A stretch of 27,558 nt of DNA from SFWF01 sp964599835 (GTDB lineage Bacteria; Bacillota; Clostridia; Oscillospirales; Acutalibacteraceae). A program made the translations under genes and the position numbers. Where the stretch lies: assembly GCA_964599835.1 (NCBI GenBank), contig CAZRHF010000015.1, forward strand, positions 1 to 27,558. The letters are read 5' to 3'. Positions 6,440-16,080 of this stretch are shown here, in pieces (position 1 is the first letter of the stretch; each line of letters opens with the position of its first letter). The notes under the pieces were generated by a model. That model had not been told where the DNA came from. It made no database searches and saw only the letters and a list, made by a program, of their open reading frames with translations.

Positions 6440-9400
6440 ATGGCAGTCAAAAAAGAAAAACTTGGTTATAACGAAACCAAAGAAACCCTGTTCGTCGGTG
6501 TAGGCGGTATCGGTTCCGATATCGTTGCCCGTATAGCTGAGCGCTGCAGAGGCACCGAAGCCGACAATCTTAAGTTCGTTGCAATGGATACCAATGCTAA
6601 CGACCTTTCCTGCATCAAAAAGTCCAAGGCACAGATCATCCCCATCCAGACCTCTTCTACCCAGAGCGTCCTCGACTATCTTAAGAACGACGACGACGCC
6701 CGTCAGAACTGGTTCCCCAATAACACCACTCTCTATTCCAAGACCGTCTCCGAGGGTGCAGGACAGGTTCGTGCAATCTCCCGTCTTGCCCTTAACGCAA
6801 CCATTAAGACCGGTGAGATCCAGAAGCTCTACAAGGCTATCGACGAGCTGTTTTTAAAGGACGGCGGCGAGCTTAAGCAGGCACTTCGCGTTGTTATCGT
6901 TTCCTCAGCTGCAGGCGGAACCGGTTCGGGTATTGCTATGACCACAGGTATGCTCATCCGTGAGTATCTCCATAAGCACTATCGCGAAAAGGCCGCGATC
7001 ATCCGCGGATATCTTCTCCTTCCCGGCGTAATGGATACCGTTATCCGTACCGAGACCGAAAAGGAAAGCCTCCGCAGAAACGGATACGCCACTATAAAAG
7101 AGATCAACGCCTTTATGATCAAGTCCAGCGGTTTCTGCGGCGTTCGTAAAGAGCTTGAAAGATATAAGGATCTTTATATCGACATTCCCACCACCACTAC
7201 CGGTGTAGACCGTCTCGAAAACCTTCCCTTCGATTTCTGCTTCCTTCTTGACCGTGTTGATAAGAGTCAGGAGAGCATGCAGACCCTCGATCAGTATAAG
7301 GAGTTTGCCGCACAGAGTCTTTATGAGCAGAATATCGGACCTATGCAGAAGAACGCATTCGGTATCGAGGATAACATCATTAAGGAATTTGCAAACGGCG
7401 ATAACCTCGGACGTAACCGTTTCGGCGGTATCGGTGCTTCGGTGCTTCGCTATCCTTACGAGGATATCATTGAATACGTTGCATATTCCCGTGCAATTTC
7501 CTGCATCGGTGACGGCAATAACGTAGGCGAATGGTTAAAGTATGACAAGGAATACGAAAAGGAAATGGCCGAGTATAAGAAAAAGCGTGCTTATACCGTT
7601 GGCGCCGCTCCCTCCAGACCTGACGTTTATATCAGCGCCGTAAATATGGGCTCCAGACCCTTCGACGTAGATATCAAGGGCTCTGTCGCTGTTAATATCG
7701 AAAAGACCGAAGCTGAGGTCAACAATAAGATCAAGTTCTTTATCAACAATTTCGATAACGAGATAGTTCGTCAGTTTGAAAACGATCCCAAAAGAAAGAA
7801 CCTTAAGAATGCCGTAGACCTCCTTGCCGCTGAGATCGATTACAGCGGAGACGAATCCAAGAGAGGACACGCAAGCGAAAATCTTGAGACCATCCGTGAT
7901 TTCCAGCGAGAGATCAAGCAGAATGCCGCAACCGTGGCTAAGTCTGCCGCTAAATCAATTCTTTACGATGCTCCTTCCATCAAGGCTGACCTTAAGGAAT
8001 TCCATCTTGAAAAGCTTCTCAAGAATACCGACGGTGCTATCCATCCCAACGCAATGCGTTATATGCTTTATTCTGTTCTTAAGAAGGTTCAGGAAGAGCA
8101 TAAGCGGGTTGCAAAGGAGCTTCCTGAGATCGGCAGAAAGCTTGAGATCTATTCCGAAAACGCTTATGATTCCGACTTCTTCGACGTTAAGGGCGGATTT
8201 ACCAGCAAGTCTACCGAAAATAACTTTGACGATGTTGTCGCCCTCGAAAACCAGACCCCCGGCTTCTTCGGAAACGGCGGAATGAAGGCTCTTTGGGACA
8301 AGTTCAACGAGCTTTTCCCCGGATACGTACGTCTTGTTAAAAACTATTACGTAACCTCTCTCAGAGAGGCATCTCTCGGTGTTGCCGCAGAGTACCTTAA
8401 CCTCATCTGCCGCCAGTACGAGGCCTTCTACGATACCTTTGCCAATAAGGTGTACACCCTTTCCAAGAAACAGGATGAGATCGTTAACAAGCTTAAGTTC
8501 AGAGAAGGCGACAGCATCTCCTACGTTTGCGCCAAGGAAGGCCATCTCAAGAGATTTGCTCAGCTTTGCCCCACCGGCAGTAATGAGCTTATGCTTCCTG
8601 CAGATCTTAGTGCAAAGATATTTGATGCCATTAAGGTCAACGCCGAAAGCGAGCGTCTTGCTTCCTTCGATCCCGCTCAGGCTAAGCCCAAGACCGATAT
8701 CTTCGACGTAGTTCTTATCGACTACTTCAAGAATGCTGTCCGCGACGAGTGCGACGATATCCTTAATATCAACATTGTTGAGGCTATCTCCCGTGAGCAG
8801 GAGTTCACCAAGTATCTCAAGGCCGTAGAGCTCAACGAGGACGATTCCGTGGTCATCACTCCCGAGATCACCGATGCAGAACAGCTTGAATATCTCACCG
8901 ATAAGATCAAATACGGTGCCAAGCTTGCGTCCCCCGGTATAGCCTGCGCTTCCTTCTGCGAGCCCAGAGAGGTTCCTCTTTGCGCATACAACCTTAAGCT
9001 TCTGGACCTCAGAGACATTGATATGAAGAAGCTTCTCGAGCCCTTCAAGATCAACGGCTCGGCCACCAATACCGTTTCTAAGTACGATATTCACTTCTTC
9101 AACGCTCTTTACAACATCACCCCCGACTCTCTCGCCAGATTCAAGAATCCCGAGGAGTGCGACGATGCAGAGTACAATGAGGAGCCCGGTATCTACTACA
9201 AGGCCTACCACGACTACATCAAGAATATCGGACCCGATTCTACCAAGAGCTCTACCATCTCTCTCCACATCGATAAGCGTTGGGATTCTCTCACCGAGAT
9301 GCCTGAAATTTCTCTCGATGCACATTACCGTGAGATGGTTAAGATCCATTCCGCTCTTATCTACAGTATCGTTCACGGAATGATCATAACCCATCCTTCC

Positions 9401-10021
9401 TCTAAGTACGATACCGATAAGCGCATCTATGCTCTTGAGGATACCGAGGGCGACAGAACCGCACTCGTTGTTTCCAACAACACCGAATGTGACGAGTTCT
9501 ATGAGGTACTCAACGCTCTCTACAGAGACAGAGCCTCGGTAGCTAAGATCTACGAAATGCAGGAAGAGCGCTGTAAGTACGACATTGATTCCAACCACAG
9601 ATACACCGAATCGGGCTTCTTCCGCGATATTTCCGATTTCCGTATCGGCGATTATCACGAAGGTCCCACCAGTATTTTTGAAATACCCCTCGTTTACTAC
9701 AATTCTCTGCCCCGTTCTCAGATGGATGATCACGAGTTCGCAATTATGATCGACAGCGTTATATCCGTTCTCGAGAGAGAGGTCAAGAGATATGAGCAGG
9801 AGAATGATCGCAAGCCCTTCCTTGCAAGCCGTCTTGAAGCTCAGTTCGAACTTCTTGTCGAGAATTTCAAAAAGTACGAGGAGCTCCAGAAAAACACGAC
9901 CATTGCAGAAAACCGTGTTGTTAATATGGTTTTCCGCAAGATCGGAAACAAGATAAAGGAACTCGGTATCCATAACTTCGACGACAGAATCGAAGCTTTA
10001 CGTGCACTCATCAAAAAATAA
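6440..10021 (+). CDS. Large tubulin/FtsZ-superfamily protein (Tubulin_2-like)
   Basis: A 1193-aa soluble protein, about three times FtsZ length. The N-terminal 400 residues show a nucleotide-binding fold of the tubulin type: FVGVGGIGSDIVARIA at 18-33, AMDTNANDL at 48-56, an EGAGQVRAISR segment near 105-115, and the tubulin signature as A-G-G-T-G-S-G at 158-164 (canonical GGGTGTG). The large C-terminal part (about 400-1193) is helical, charged and without a family I recognise. Such proteins are expected to bind GTP and to polymerise, but these properties are inferred here. The RBS is ACGGAGGAAA. Codon choice is visibly shifted to AAG, GAG, ATC, TTC and TCC relative to the neighbouring genes, as in highly expressed genes. 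There is no membrane segment, so contact with the membrane must be through partners such as the vWA tail or the next two proteins. Confidence 0.8.
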   Translation: MAVKKEKLGYNETKETLFVGVGGIGSDIVARIAERCRGTEADNLKFVAMDTNANDLSCIKKSKAQIIPIQTSSTQSVLDYLKNDDDARQNWFPNNTTLYSKTVSEGAGQVRAISRLALNATIKTGEIQKLYKAIDELFLKDGGELKQALRVVIVSSAAGGTGSGIAMTTGMLIREYLHKHYREKAAIIRGYLLLPGVMDTVIRTETEKESLRRNGYATIKEINAFMIKSSGFCGVRKELERYKDLYIDIPTTTTGVDRLENLPFDFCFLLDRVDKSQESMQTLDQYKEFAAQSLYEQNIGPMQKNAFGIEDNIIKEFANGDNLGRNRFGGIGASVLRYPYEDIIEYVAYSRAISCIGDGNNVGEWLKYDKEYEKEMAEYKKKRAYTVGAAPSRPDVYISAVNMGSRPFDVDIKGSVAVNIEKTEAEVNNKIKFFINNFDNEIVRQFENDPKRKNLKNAVDLLAAEIDYSGDESKRGHASENLETIRDFQREIKQNAATVAKSAAKSILYDAPSIKADLKEFHLEKLLKNTDGAIHPNAMRYMLYSVLKKVQEEHKRVAKELPEIGRKLEIYSENAYDSDFFDVKGGFTSKSTENNFDDVVALENQTPGFFGNGGMKALWDKFNELFPGYVRLVKNYYVTSLREASLGVAAEYLNLICRQYEAFYDTFANKVYTLSKKQDEIVNKLKFREGDSISYVCAKEGHLKRFAQLCPTGSNELMLPADLSAKIFDAIKVNAESERLASFDPAQAKPKTDIFDVVLIDYFKNAVRDECDDILNINIVEAISREQEFTKYLKAVELNEDDSVVITPEITDAEQLEYLTDKIKYGAKLASPGIACASFCEPREVPLCAYNLKLLDLRDIDMKKLLEPFKINGSATNTVSKYDIHFFNALYNITPDSLARFKNPEECDDAEYNEEPGIYYKAYHDYIKNIGPDSTKSSTISLHIDKRWDSLTEMPEISLDAHYREMVKIHSALIYSIVHGMIITHPSSKYDTDKRIYALEDTEGDRTALVVSNNTECDEFYEVLNALYRDRASVAKIYEMQEERCKYDIDSNHRYTESGFFRDISDFRIGDYHEGPTSIFEIPLVYYNSLPRSQMDDHEFAIMIDSVISVLEREVKRYEQENDRKPFLASRLEAQFELLVENFKKYEELQKNTTIAENRVVNMVFRKIGNKIKELGIHNFDDRIEALRALIKK

Positions 10022-10053
10022 TTCTATTTTAAGTTTTTTCAAGGAGTAAGTGT

Positions 10054-12273
10054 ATGTTTACGGTTATAATTGCCGAAAAAGAAACAATTGAACTCTTCGA
10101 GGAAACCAAAATGTTTTTCGGTTCGCTTTACGATAAAGAAAAAATAGGATTTTGTGAGTGGGACAGAGAAGCCGGCAGCTTTGAAGCAATGCTTCCCGAT
10201 CTCTATGAAATGATAGAGTATCGGGAAAGCTGGCGGGCTGTAATACTTAACTGCGACGGCAAGAATAAGCTTAACCCCTTCGATTATACCGGTTATACCG
10301 ATGATTACCGTGCAACCGGAAAGATCGACTGGGAGCTTATGAGCCGCCGCCGAACCGATCGCTTTGCATGTTACGAAAGGGCGCTTACCAATCCGCTTTT
10401 AAAGCTTACGACAGCCCTTTGCGGAAAGATTGAGTTTACCTATCTTTTAGAGGATAACGAGCTTTTTGAAGATATCGTATCCGATAAGATAAAACTTTAT
10501 GAATATATGCTAAAAGGCCAGCTTTCGGCAATAAATTGCGCCGAGACTGCCGCCAGAATAGATAAATTCGAAAGGGAAAAGCTTACCCGTTTCGTAACTA
10601 AGGATAAAACAGATGCTCTGCTTTCTTTCATCAGAAACGCCGACTGTGACGGAATACTTTCCATTATCCATGTGAGCGATATCGTCGATTTTATCCGATA
10701 TATCGGAAACGACGATCCCTTCTACAGCGATCCCGAGTTCTCTGAGTGCCTTGTAGAAAACACTATGAAGGTACGGCTCAGCGAATCTATTCGCGAAGCG
10801 TTTATATCAAAGGACAGATTGCCTACCGAGGTCATCTGTGTTTCTCCGAGAACGTTTGATTTCGAAAAATTCGAGCAGAACGAAAAATGGAATCCTAAGG
10901 ACGAGCATTACAGCTCCCGCTTTACCGATTTCAACCTGTACAGCAATAAGCTTAAGTTTATCCTTTTCGACATTCTGCCCGAAGACAACAAACAGTATAA
11001 ATTTGATAGGGTAAAGCTTGCCTGCCTGCTTTTAATGCTGGCCTCCAATGAAACACCCGGAGGAGTTATAAGCACGGGCAAGGTATTTCGCGCAAATCTC
11101 GGCTTTGATTCGGATATGATCTCCGAAAAATGCCGAAAATACCTTTCAAAGCTCAGGGCAACCGAGCTCAGGCTTAAGGAGCTTGCTTTCGAGCTTTCGC
11201 GCGATAAGAACAAGACTATCGACAACGCTACCGCCCGCGAGCTTTTTGAATCGGACGTTTCCATACCGGTTCATATCGACGGCGAGTACAAGGTTACCGA
11301 CCTTTACGCCAGATTCGACCGCTTAGGTCTTTCGGGCGACTGTCCCGAGGACGAGGAAAGCTATTGGTCGGTTCAGTACCGCGGCATAAACAAACGGTTT
11401 ATACGCTACCTGCGTGAGCCCCGCCGCGCACTTAAGACCGCCGTCAGCGAAAGCTTCCGGGAAAATAACACCATCGACGACGATCGCGCTCTCCAAATGA
11501 ATGAAAATCAGTTTGAGGACGTTAAGTACCGTCTTCAGGAGGAAGAGCAGAATATGGTGGAGACCTCTACCACACAGCTCTTCAACACCGCCTCTTATAC
11601 CAAGAAGATAGACGAGGCCGATAAGCAGATCAAAAAAGGAATAGCCCAGCGTATGTCCAAGAAAAAGACGGTACTTACCGGTCTTATCGTTATCGGAGTA
11701 TACCTGATCGGCTTCCTGCCTCTTATCTTCGGAAGTCTTAATACGGTCGGGTCCTTCCTGTTTTCATTACTTTTCGTCGGAATTGCGCTTGGTGTGTTTG
11801 CCCTGTGCGGCTTCGTTTATCTGTTTGTGCTCAGGAAAAGGCTGATAGACCGCTTTAAAAACTTTAACAGTGTGATGAGCGGTATCTGCAGAGAAATTCA
11901 AGACGGCCTTACCCGTTTCTCGAAGTATATCAGTTGCGCCTGCAACGTTATGCGCGAATTTTCCGTGCTTAAAATGTCCGAGACTAAATCTGCAAGGAAG
12001 CAGAGAATTATCGACTATCATAAAAAACAGATAGAAGACAAGATCAAAGACGTTCACGAAATGTTCTCGAGATACGTTAACTACGAGAATATGCAGCTCG
12101 AGGAATGTGAGCCCTACGACTTTGACTTCACCGTTCTTCGTGAGTATGATTTCCGTATGCCCGATTACGACGTTGAAAAGACGGTCGAATTCCTTCAGCC
12201 GGGAAATCTTGTTACGGTCCCCGTAAACTTTATCGAAACGGTAACTATCACCAGGGAGGAGTTATATGATTAA
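10054..12273 (+). CDS. Unknown 739-aa protein with two C-terminal membrane helices
   Basis: I do not recognise a domain in the first 530 residues, which look cytosolic and alpha/beta (for example SWRAVILNCDGKNKLNPFDY near 60-80). A highly charged segment (about 480-535, rich in E, Q, K) with coiled-coil character precedes two membrane helices (about 543-567 and 572-598) separated by a short loop, so both ends face the cytosol. A further helical region and a short acidic tail follow. The RBS AAGGAG is well placed. The gene lies 32 bases after the tubulin-like gene and overlaps the next gene by 8 bases, so the products are probably made together. A membrane adaptor for the tubulin-like polymer is a reasonable guess from context, not from homology. 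Confidence 0.7.
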   Translation: MFTVIIAEKETIELFEETKMFFGSLYDKEKIGFCEWDREAGSFEAMLPDLYEMIEYRESWRAVILNCDGKNKLNPFDYTGYTDDYRATGKIDWELMSRRRTDRFACYERALTNPLLKLTTALCGKIEFTYLLEDNELFEDIVSDKIKLYEYMLKGQLSAINCAETAARIDKFEREKLTRFVTKDKTDALLSFIRNADCDGILSIIHVSDIVDFIRYIGNDDPFYSDPEFSECLVENTMKVRLSESIREAFISKDRLPTEVICVSPRTFDFEKFEQNEKWNPKDEHYSSRFTDFNLYSNKLKFILFDILPEDNKQYKFDRVKLACLLLMLASNETPGGVISTGKVFRANLGFDSDMISEKCRKYLSKLRATELRLKELAFELSRDKNKTIDNATARELFESDVSIPVHIDGEYKVTDLYARFDRLGLSGDCPEDEESYWSVQYRGINKRFIRYLREPRRALKTAVSESFRENNTIDDDRALQMNENQFEDVKYRLQEEEQNMVETSTTQLFNTASYTKKIDEADKQIKKGIAQRMSKKKTVLTGLIVIGVYLIGFLPLIFGSLNTVGSFLFSLLFVGIALGVFALCGFVYLFVLRKRLIDRFKNFNSVMSGICREIQDGLTRFSKYISCACNVMREFSVLKMSETKSARKQRIIDYHKKQIEDKIKDVHEMFSRYVNYENMQLEECEPYDFDFTVLREYDFRMPDYDVEKTVEFLQPGNLVTVPVNFIETVTITREELYD

Positions 12274-15200
12274 TACGCTTTTAAATCTGCTGAAAATAAT
12301 CGTTGCCATCCTCCCGTTCGTATTGCTTTGTTTACTCAGCAAAAAGATAAATCTGCCTAGGCCCGACCGCAGTAAGCAGTTTGCAATGCCGGTCATTTCG
12401 CTGGTCTACGTCGTTACCGCAATGTTCCTTATCGACAAGGTCTGCTCCTGGCTTCTTGCGCTGATAAAAAACATCCCGAAGTGGATCGCTTCCCCTGCAA
12501 AGGTTTCCTGGATGCCCGATTTTATCGGTAACATCTTTAAATCCATCGGAGAGGCGATAGAGACCTTCCTAAGTTGGTTCAACCTGAATTATTGGATATT
12601 CTTTATCGCTAACGCGGTCATCATTCTGGTCTACATCATCTTCAAAAAGATATGTATTTCCGTAATCGGCAAGGTCGTTAAAAATGACGGAAATCTTCAT
12701 ACCAAGATCGCCTCGAATTTTTACGAGTTCTTTACCGAGAAAAATAAATGGTGTGTGCGCGAAAACTACGTTCAGGTTCGTAGCCTTTTAAAGGTCTTCT
12801 ACTATAGTGCCGTAGTGCTTTCGGCCGTTCTCACGATTGTCAGCAATATGCTTTATAAGCACGATATGCTTGAAGCACTGTTTTATCCCGTTTTCGGAAT
12901 TATTATCGTCGGAGAGCTTTATTTCTATCTCGACGGTACCACCAAGAAGGAATACTCCGAAGACATACTGGGCGAAGACGAGGAAGCTTATAAAATAGTA
13001 AACTATTCGCTTCTCCGTAAGTTTTTACGCTCGGTATTCGGAGATAAGCTGTTAACCGAAAACACAGGGGTAAATAACGCCCTGTCCTACGACGTGACCA
13101 CCGAGGAGATAATAGAGGAGCTTGAAAAAAGCGAGGATCCGAAGGTAGTAAGCTTTGCAACCTATTTTGACGCTCTTAATAAAACGGGCTTTGCAATAGA
13201 TCATAACTATCTTCATTCCTCACTCGAAATGTTAAACGGCAAGAGTATGCTGTTTAACAATCCCTTCTATAACGACCTAATTCCTTACGCATTCTATCCG
13301 ATGAACCGAACCCTGCTCAGCCATAAGAAGGTTCTTATCGTTGCAGGGCGCCATTCCATCGAGGAGGACGTTAAGTCCTGGTGTGAAAAGGGAATAGAGG
13401 CAATTACGAATATTCCGTTTATGTGGAATATTGCGGTTCTTTCCTCCAGGACTGAGGATATAGACATCGGTATCATTACCCGTTCCGACGTCCTTAATAT
13501 GGAGCTTCACAATGCCAACGCCGATTTTCTTGAAAACGTAGGCTTTGTCGTAATTCTCGAACCCTCAAAGCTTATAGCAACAGCACAGATCGGACTTAAC
13601 CTTCTGGTCAAAAAATTCAGTGCCACCTCCGAAGAGGGCGTAGTATACTGTATGTGCGATCAGAACTGCGACGGACTCGTGGATGCAATGTCACATATTC
13701 TTATGACAAATATCACCGAGGTCTCCGCAACCAAAAAGCATCAGGGAACCTGTTCCTATATGTGCTGGAGTGCCGACGACGAATATCTGCATCACCGTCT
13801 TGTACCCAACATTTCAAGATACCTCGGAATGGGAACCGAGCTTTCCTTTGCCGCGCTTAAGAATCAGGTATCAAAAACCAAGTGGTACGGCGGAGAAGCC
13901 TTCCCGGTCGCCGATATGCGCTGGATCGCTAAGCAGTATTATTACGATCTTACCAAGTACGCAAGTATCCCCACCAGTCAGGAGGCTCTTGACGAGCATT
14001 TCCAGACTACCTCTAATTTCTGGAGCGCCGAAACCGACGCAACGAATTATATTACGGTAGAGGACGAGTCCTACAATATGTTTGAGATCCTGCGTGATTT
14101 CTCGACAAGAACTACTGAGCAGGGCTTTATAAATGTCATTTCTTCCGAATATATGCTTAAGGATTATATGGCCGATAACGCCTCTATCTTTGAGGCCGAC
14201 CCCAAAGCCATACCTTACATCGTTGCCGACTATACCCGCAGTAACCGCAATACCGTGCTTCGCCTGATACTTATGATGAGTACCTATCCCGTTTGCGCCG
14301 AAAGCCTTGAAAAAGAGTTTTCGCTTCTCGGAATCGGTGTATTCAATCTTAAGAAACAGATCTGGTACGAGCTTTATCATTGCTATGCCCAAATACCCGA
14401 TATTGCCGATCTTCCCGAAAATTACGAAGAGGCGGTCAAGGTCGTAGCGGGCAGAACAATTAAGCTTCGCGATATCGAGATCGGCATTGACATCATAAAG
14501 ATATCCCAGTTCTATAACATAGACCGCGGTGTCCTTCAGACTATGTACTCCATAGTCGATGCCAAGTTTATAAAGGGCTATGTTTCAGAGCTTAAGTCGG
14601 CAGGCTATATTGCCGAAGACGAAAAAGGACAGAAGAATTATCTCGGAGCAGAACTTTGCGGACACGTCTACCAGAAATATCTCCCCGGACAGTTCTTTAC
14701 CTTCGGCGGTAAGTACTATCAGATGCAGTATCTTACTGCAGACGGACAGGTGCTTGTTCGCAGAGCGGCCGACCATATCAACGGCCGTCACTCCTACCGT
14801 CAGATCCGTCAGTACGTTATTCACAATACCCGTCCTTCCGACAAGATAGGTGCTTGTCAGAATATATCGGGTCTGAAGATCATTAAAGAATTTGCCGATA
14901 TCAGCGTTAAAACGCCGGGATACTACAATATGGAGAAGTATAACGACTTTAAAAACGCCAAGATAGTCGGCTTCGAGGGTGAGAAAAACGGTATTCCTGT
15001 TAGAAGCTATCGTAATAAAGAGATACTTCGCATCGAGCTTCCCGAGAAAGACGGTAAGCTTACCGATAATATCCGATATACCATTACGGTTCTTTTTAAC
15101 GAGATATTCAAGACCGTATTCGCCGAAAATCAGTCCTATATTACTGCCGTAACCGAAGAATCCTTCGTTACCGACGAGAGAGATCCCCTTACCTACGCCC

Positions 15201-16070
15201 TCAGCGGCGAAGGCTACGAGCTAAGACCAAATTCTATCTACATTATTGAAGACAGTCAACTCGACCTCGGTCTTATCGTAGCGGTAGAGCGTAACCTCGA
15301 CCGTTTCTTCAAGATCATCTACGATTATATCGACTGGCATACCGAGCAGCTTGAAGAAAGCCTTTATCCCACTCCCGAGCCGGTAGACCCCATCGTATTC
15401 GAGGAGCCCTCGGAGGATGCCGAAAAGAAGAAGGAAAAGGGTATCGGCGGTTTCTTCAGAAAGATCGGCCGTGCCATTGCAGGCTTCTTCAAAGCCATCG
15501 GCAGAGGAATAGTTAAATTCTTCAAATGGATAGCAGGTCTGTTCAGGAAGAAGGACAAAAAGGTCCCCTCCGACGAGACCGAAGTACCCACCGAAATACC
15601 CGCAACCGATATACCCGAAAACGAAGTAACGCCTACTGCAGAAGGCGAAAATACCGAGGTGCCCGGCACGGAGGAAGTACCCACCGAAGAAATACCTGTC
15701 GCCGAAGGAAATGAGCCTTCTCCCGTTACCAAGGAAGAAAAGCCCAAAAAGAAGGGCGTTTTCGGAATATTCGGACGCAAGAAGAAAAAGGCGGAAGAAC
15801 AGAAGACCGAAGAGCCTGAAGAAAACGGTGCAGCCGACAACTCTGAGTCTGCCGCGTCTGAAGAAAAGCCTGAGAAAAAAGGCCTGTTCGGACTTTTCGG
15901 ACGCAAGAAGAAGGATAAGAATAAGCCCGAAGAGACCGTTCCCGCAGTAGCTGAAAACGGGGAAGAAGTAATCACGGTTACAAAGGCCGAGGATGCTGTC
16001 GAAGCTTCTGAGGGAGTCGAAAGCGATACGGTAGAAACCTTAGAGTCTCCCGCCGCCTCCTCGGAGGAGG
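12266..16070 (+). CDS. Multi-pass membrane protein with possible degenerate helicase-like core and cationic repeat tail (runs into gap)
   Basis: The N-terminal 235 residues hold about five or six membrane helices. A cytosolic core follows (about 340-700) in which KKVLIVAGRHSIEEDV, GIITRSDVL and FVVILEPSKL resemble the order of motifs Ia, Ib and II of superfamily 2 helicases, but without a P-loop and with LEPS in place of DExx. Around 760-850 a winged-helix-like segment and LPGQFFTFGGKYYQM recall the region after the motor in MrfA/Lhr-type helicases. The tail has a cationic amphipathic stretch (GGFFRKIGRAIAGFFKAIGR and on, about 1060-1095), a Pro/Thr/Glu linker and two copies of a KKG-FG-FGRKKK unit. 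The frame continues into the N run at 16071, so the true C-terminus is unknown. The RBS is AGGGAGGAG. Helicase relationship is low confidence; membrane topology and tail are clear. Confidence 0.65.
15734..15932 (+). repeat. Two direct repeats coding for KKG-FG-FGRKKK units, period 126 bp
   Basis: The unit beginning GAAGAAAAGCC at 15734 recurs at 15860, in frame, 42 codons apart. Each encodes EEKP.KKG(V/L)FG(I/L)FGRKKK followed by an acidic stretch. A looser relative (AGLFRKKDKK) ends near 15560. The array lies 140 bases before the N run, so further copies may be hidden or collapsed in the gap. Confidence 0.75.
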
Positions 16071-16080
16071 NNNNNNNNNN
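16071..16080. other. Assembly gap of 10 N
   Basis: Ten Ns are a usual scaffold placeholder rather than a measured length. The open frame before the gap (codon phase from 12266) and the open frame after it (codon phase starting at 16081) are not in phase across exactly ten bases. The frame of the upstream gene continued past the gap gives only shadow sequence that stops at 16216. The real missing length is unknown, and it is not possible to say whether one fused protein or two genes are present. Confidence 0.95.

Noticed and set aside
7955..9973. A 672-codon open frame antisense to the tubulin-like gene
   Set aside because: The product is a monotonous Leu/Val/Gly/Asp-rich sequence with no fold or RBS. 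It results from the codon bias of the sense gene, which rarely yields stops in this antisense frame.
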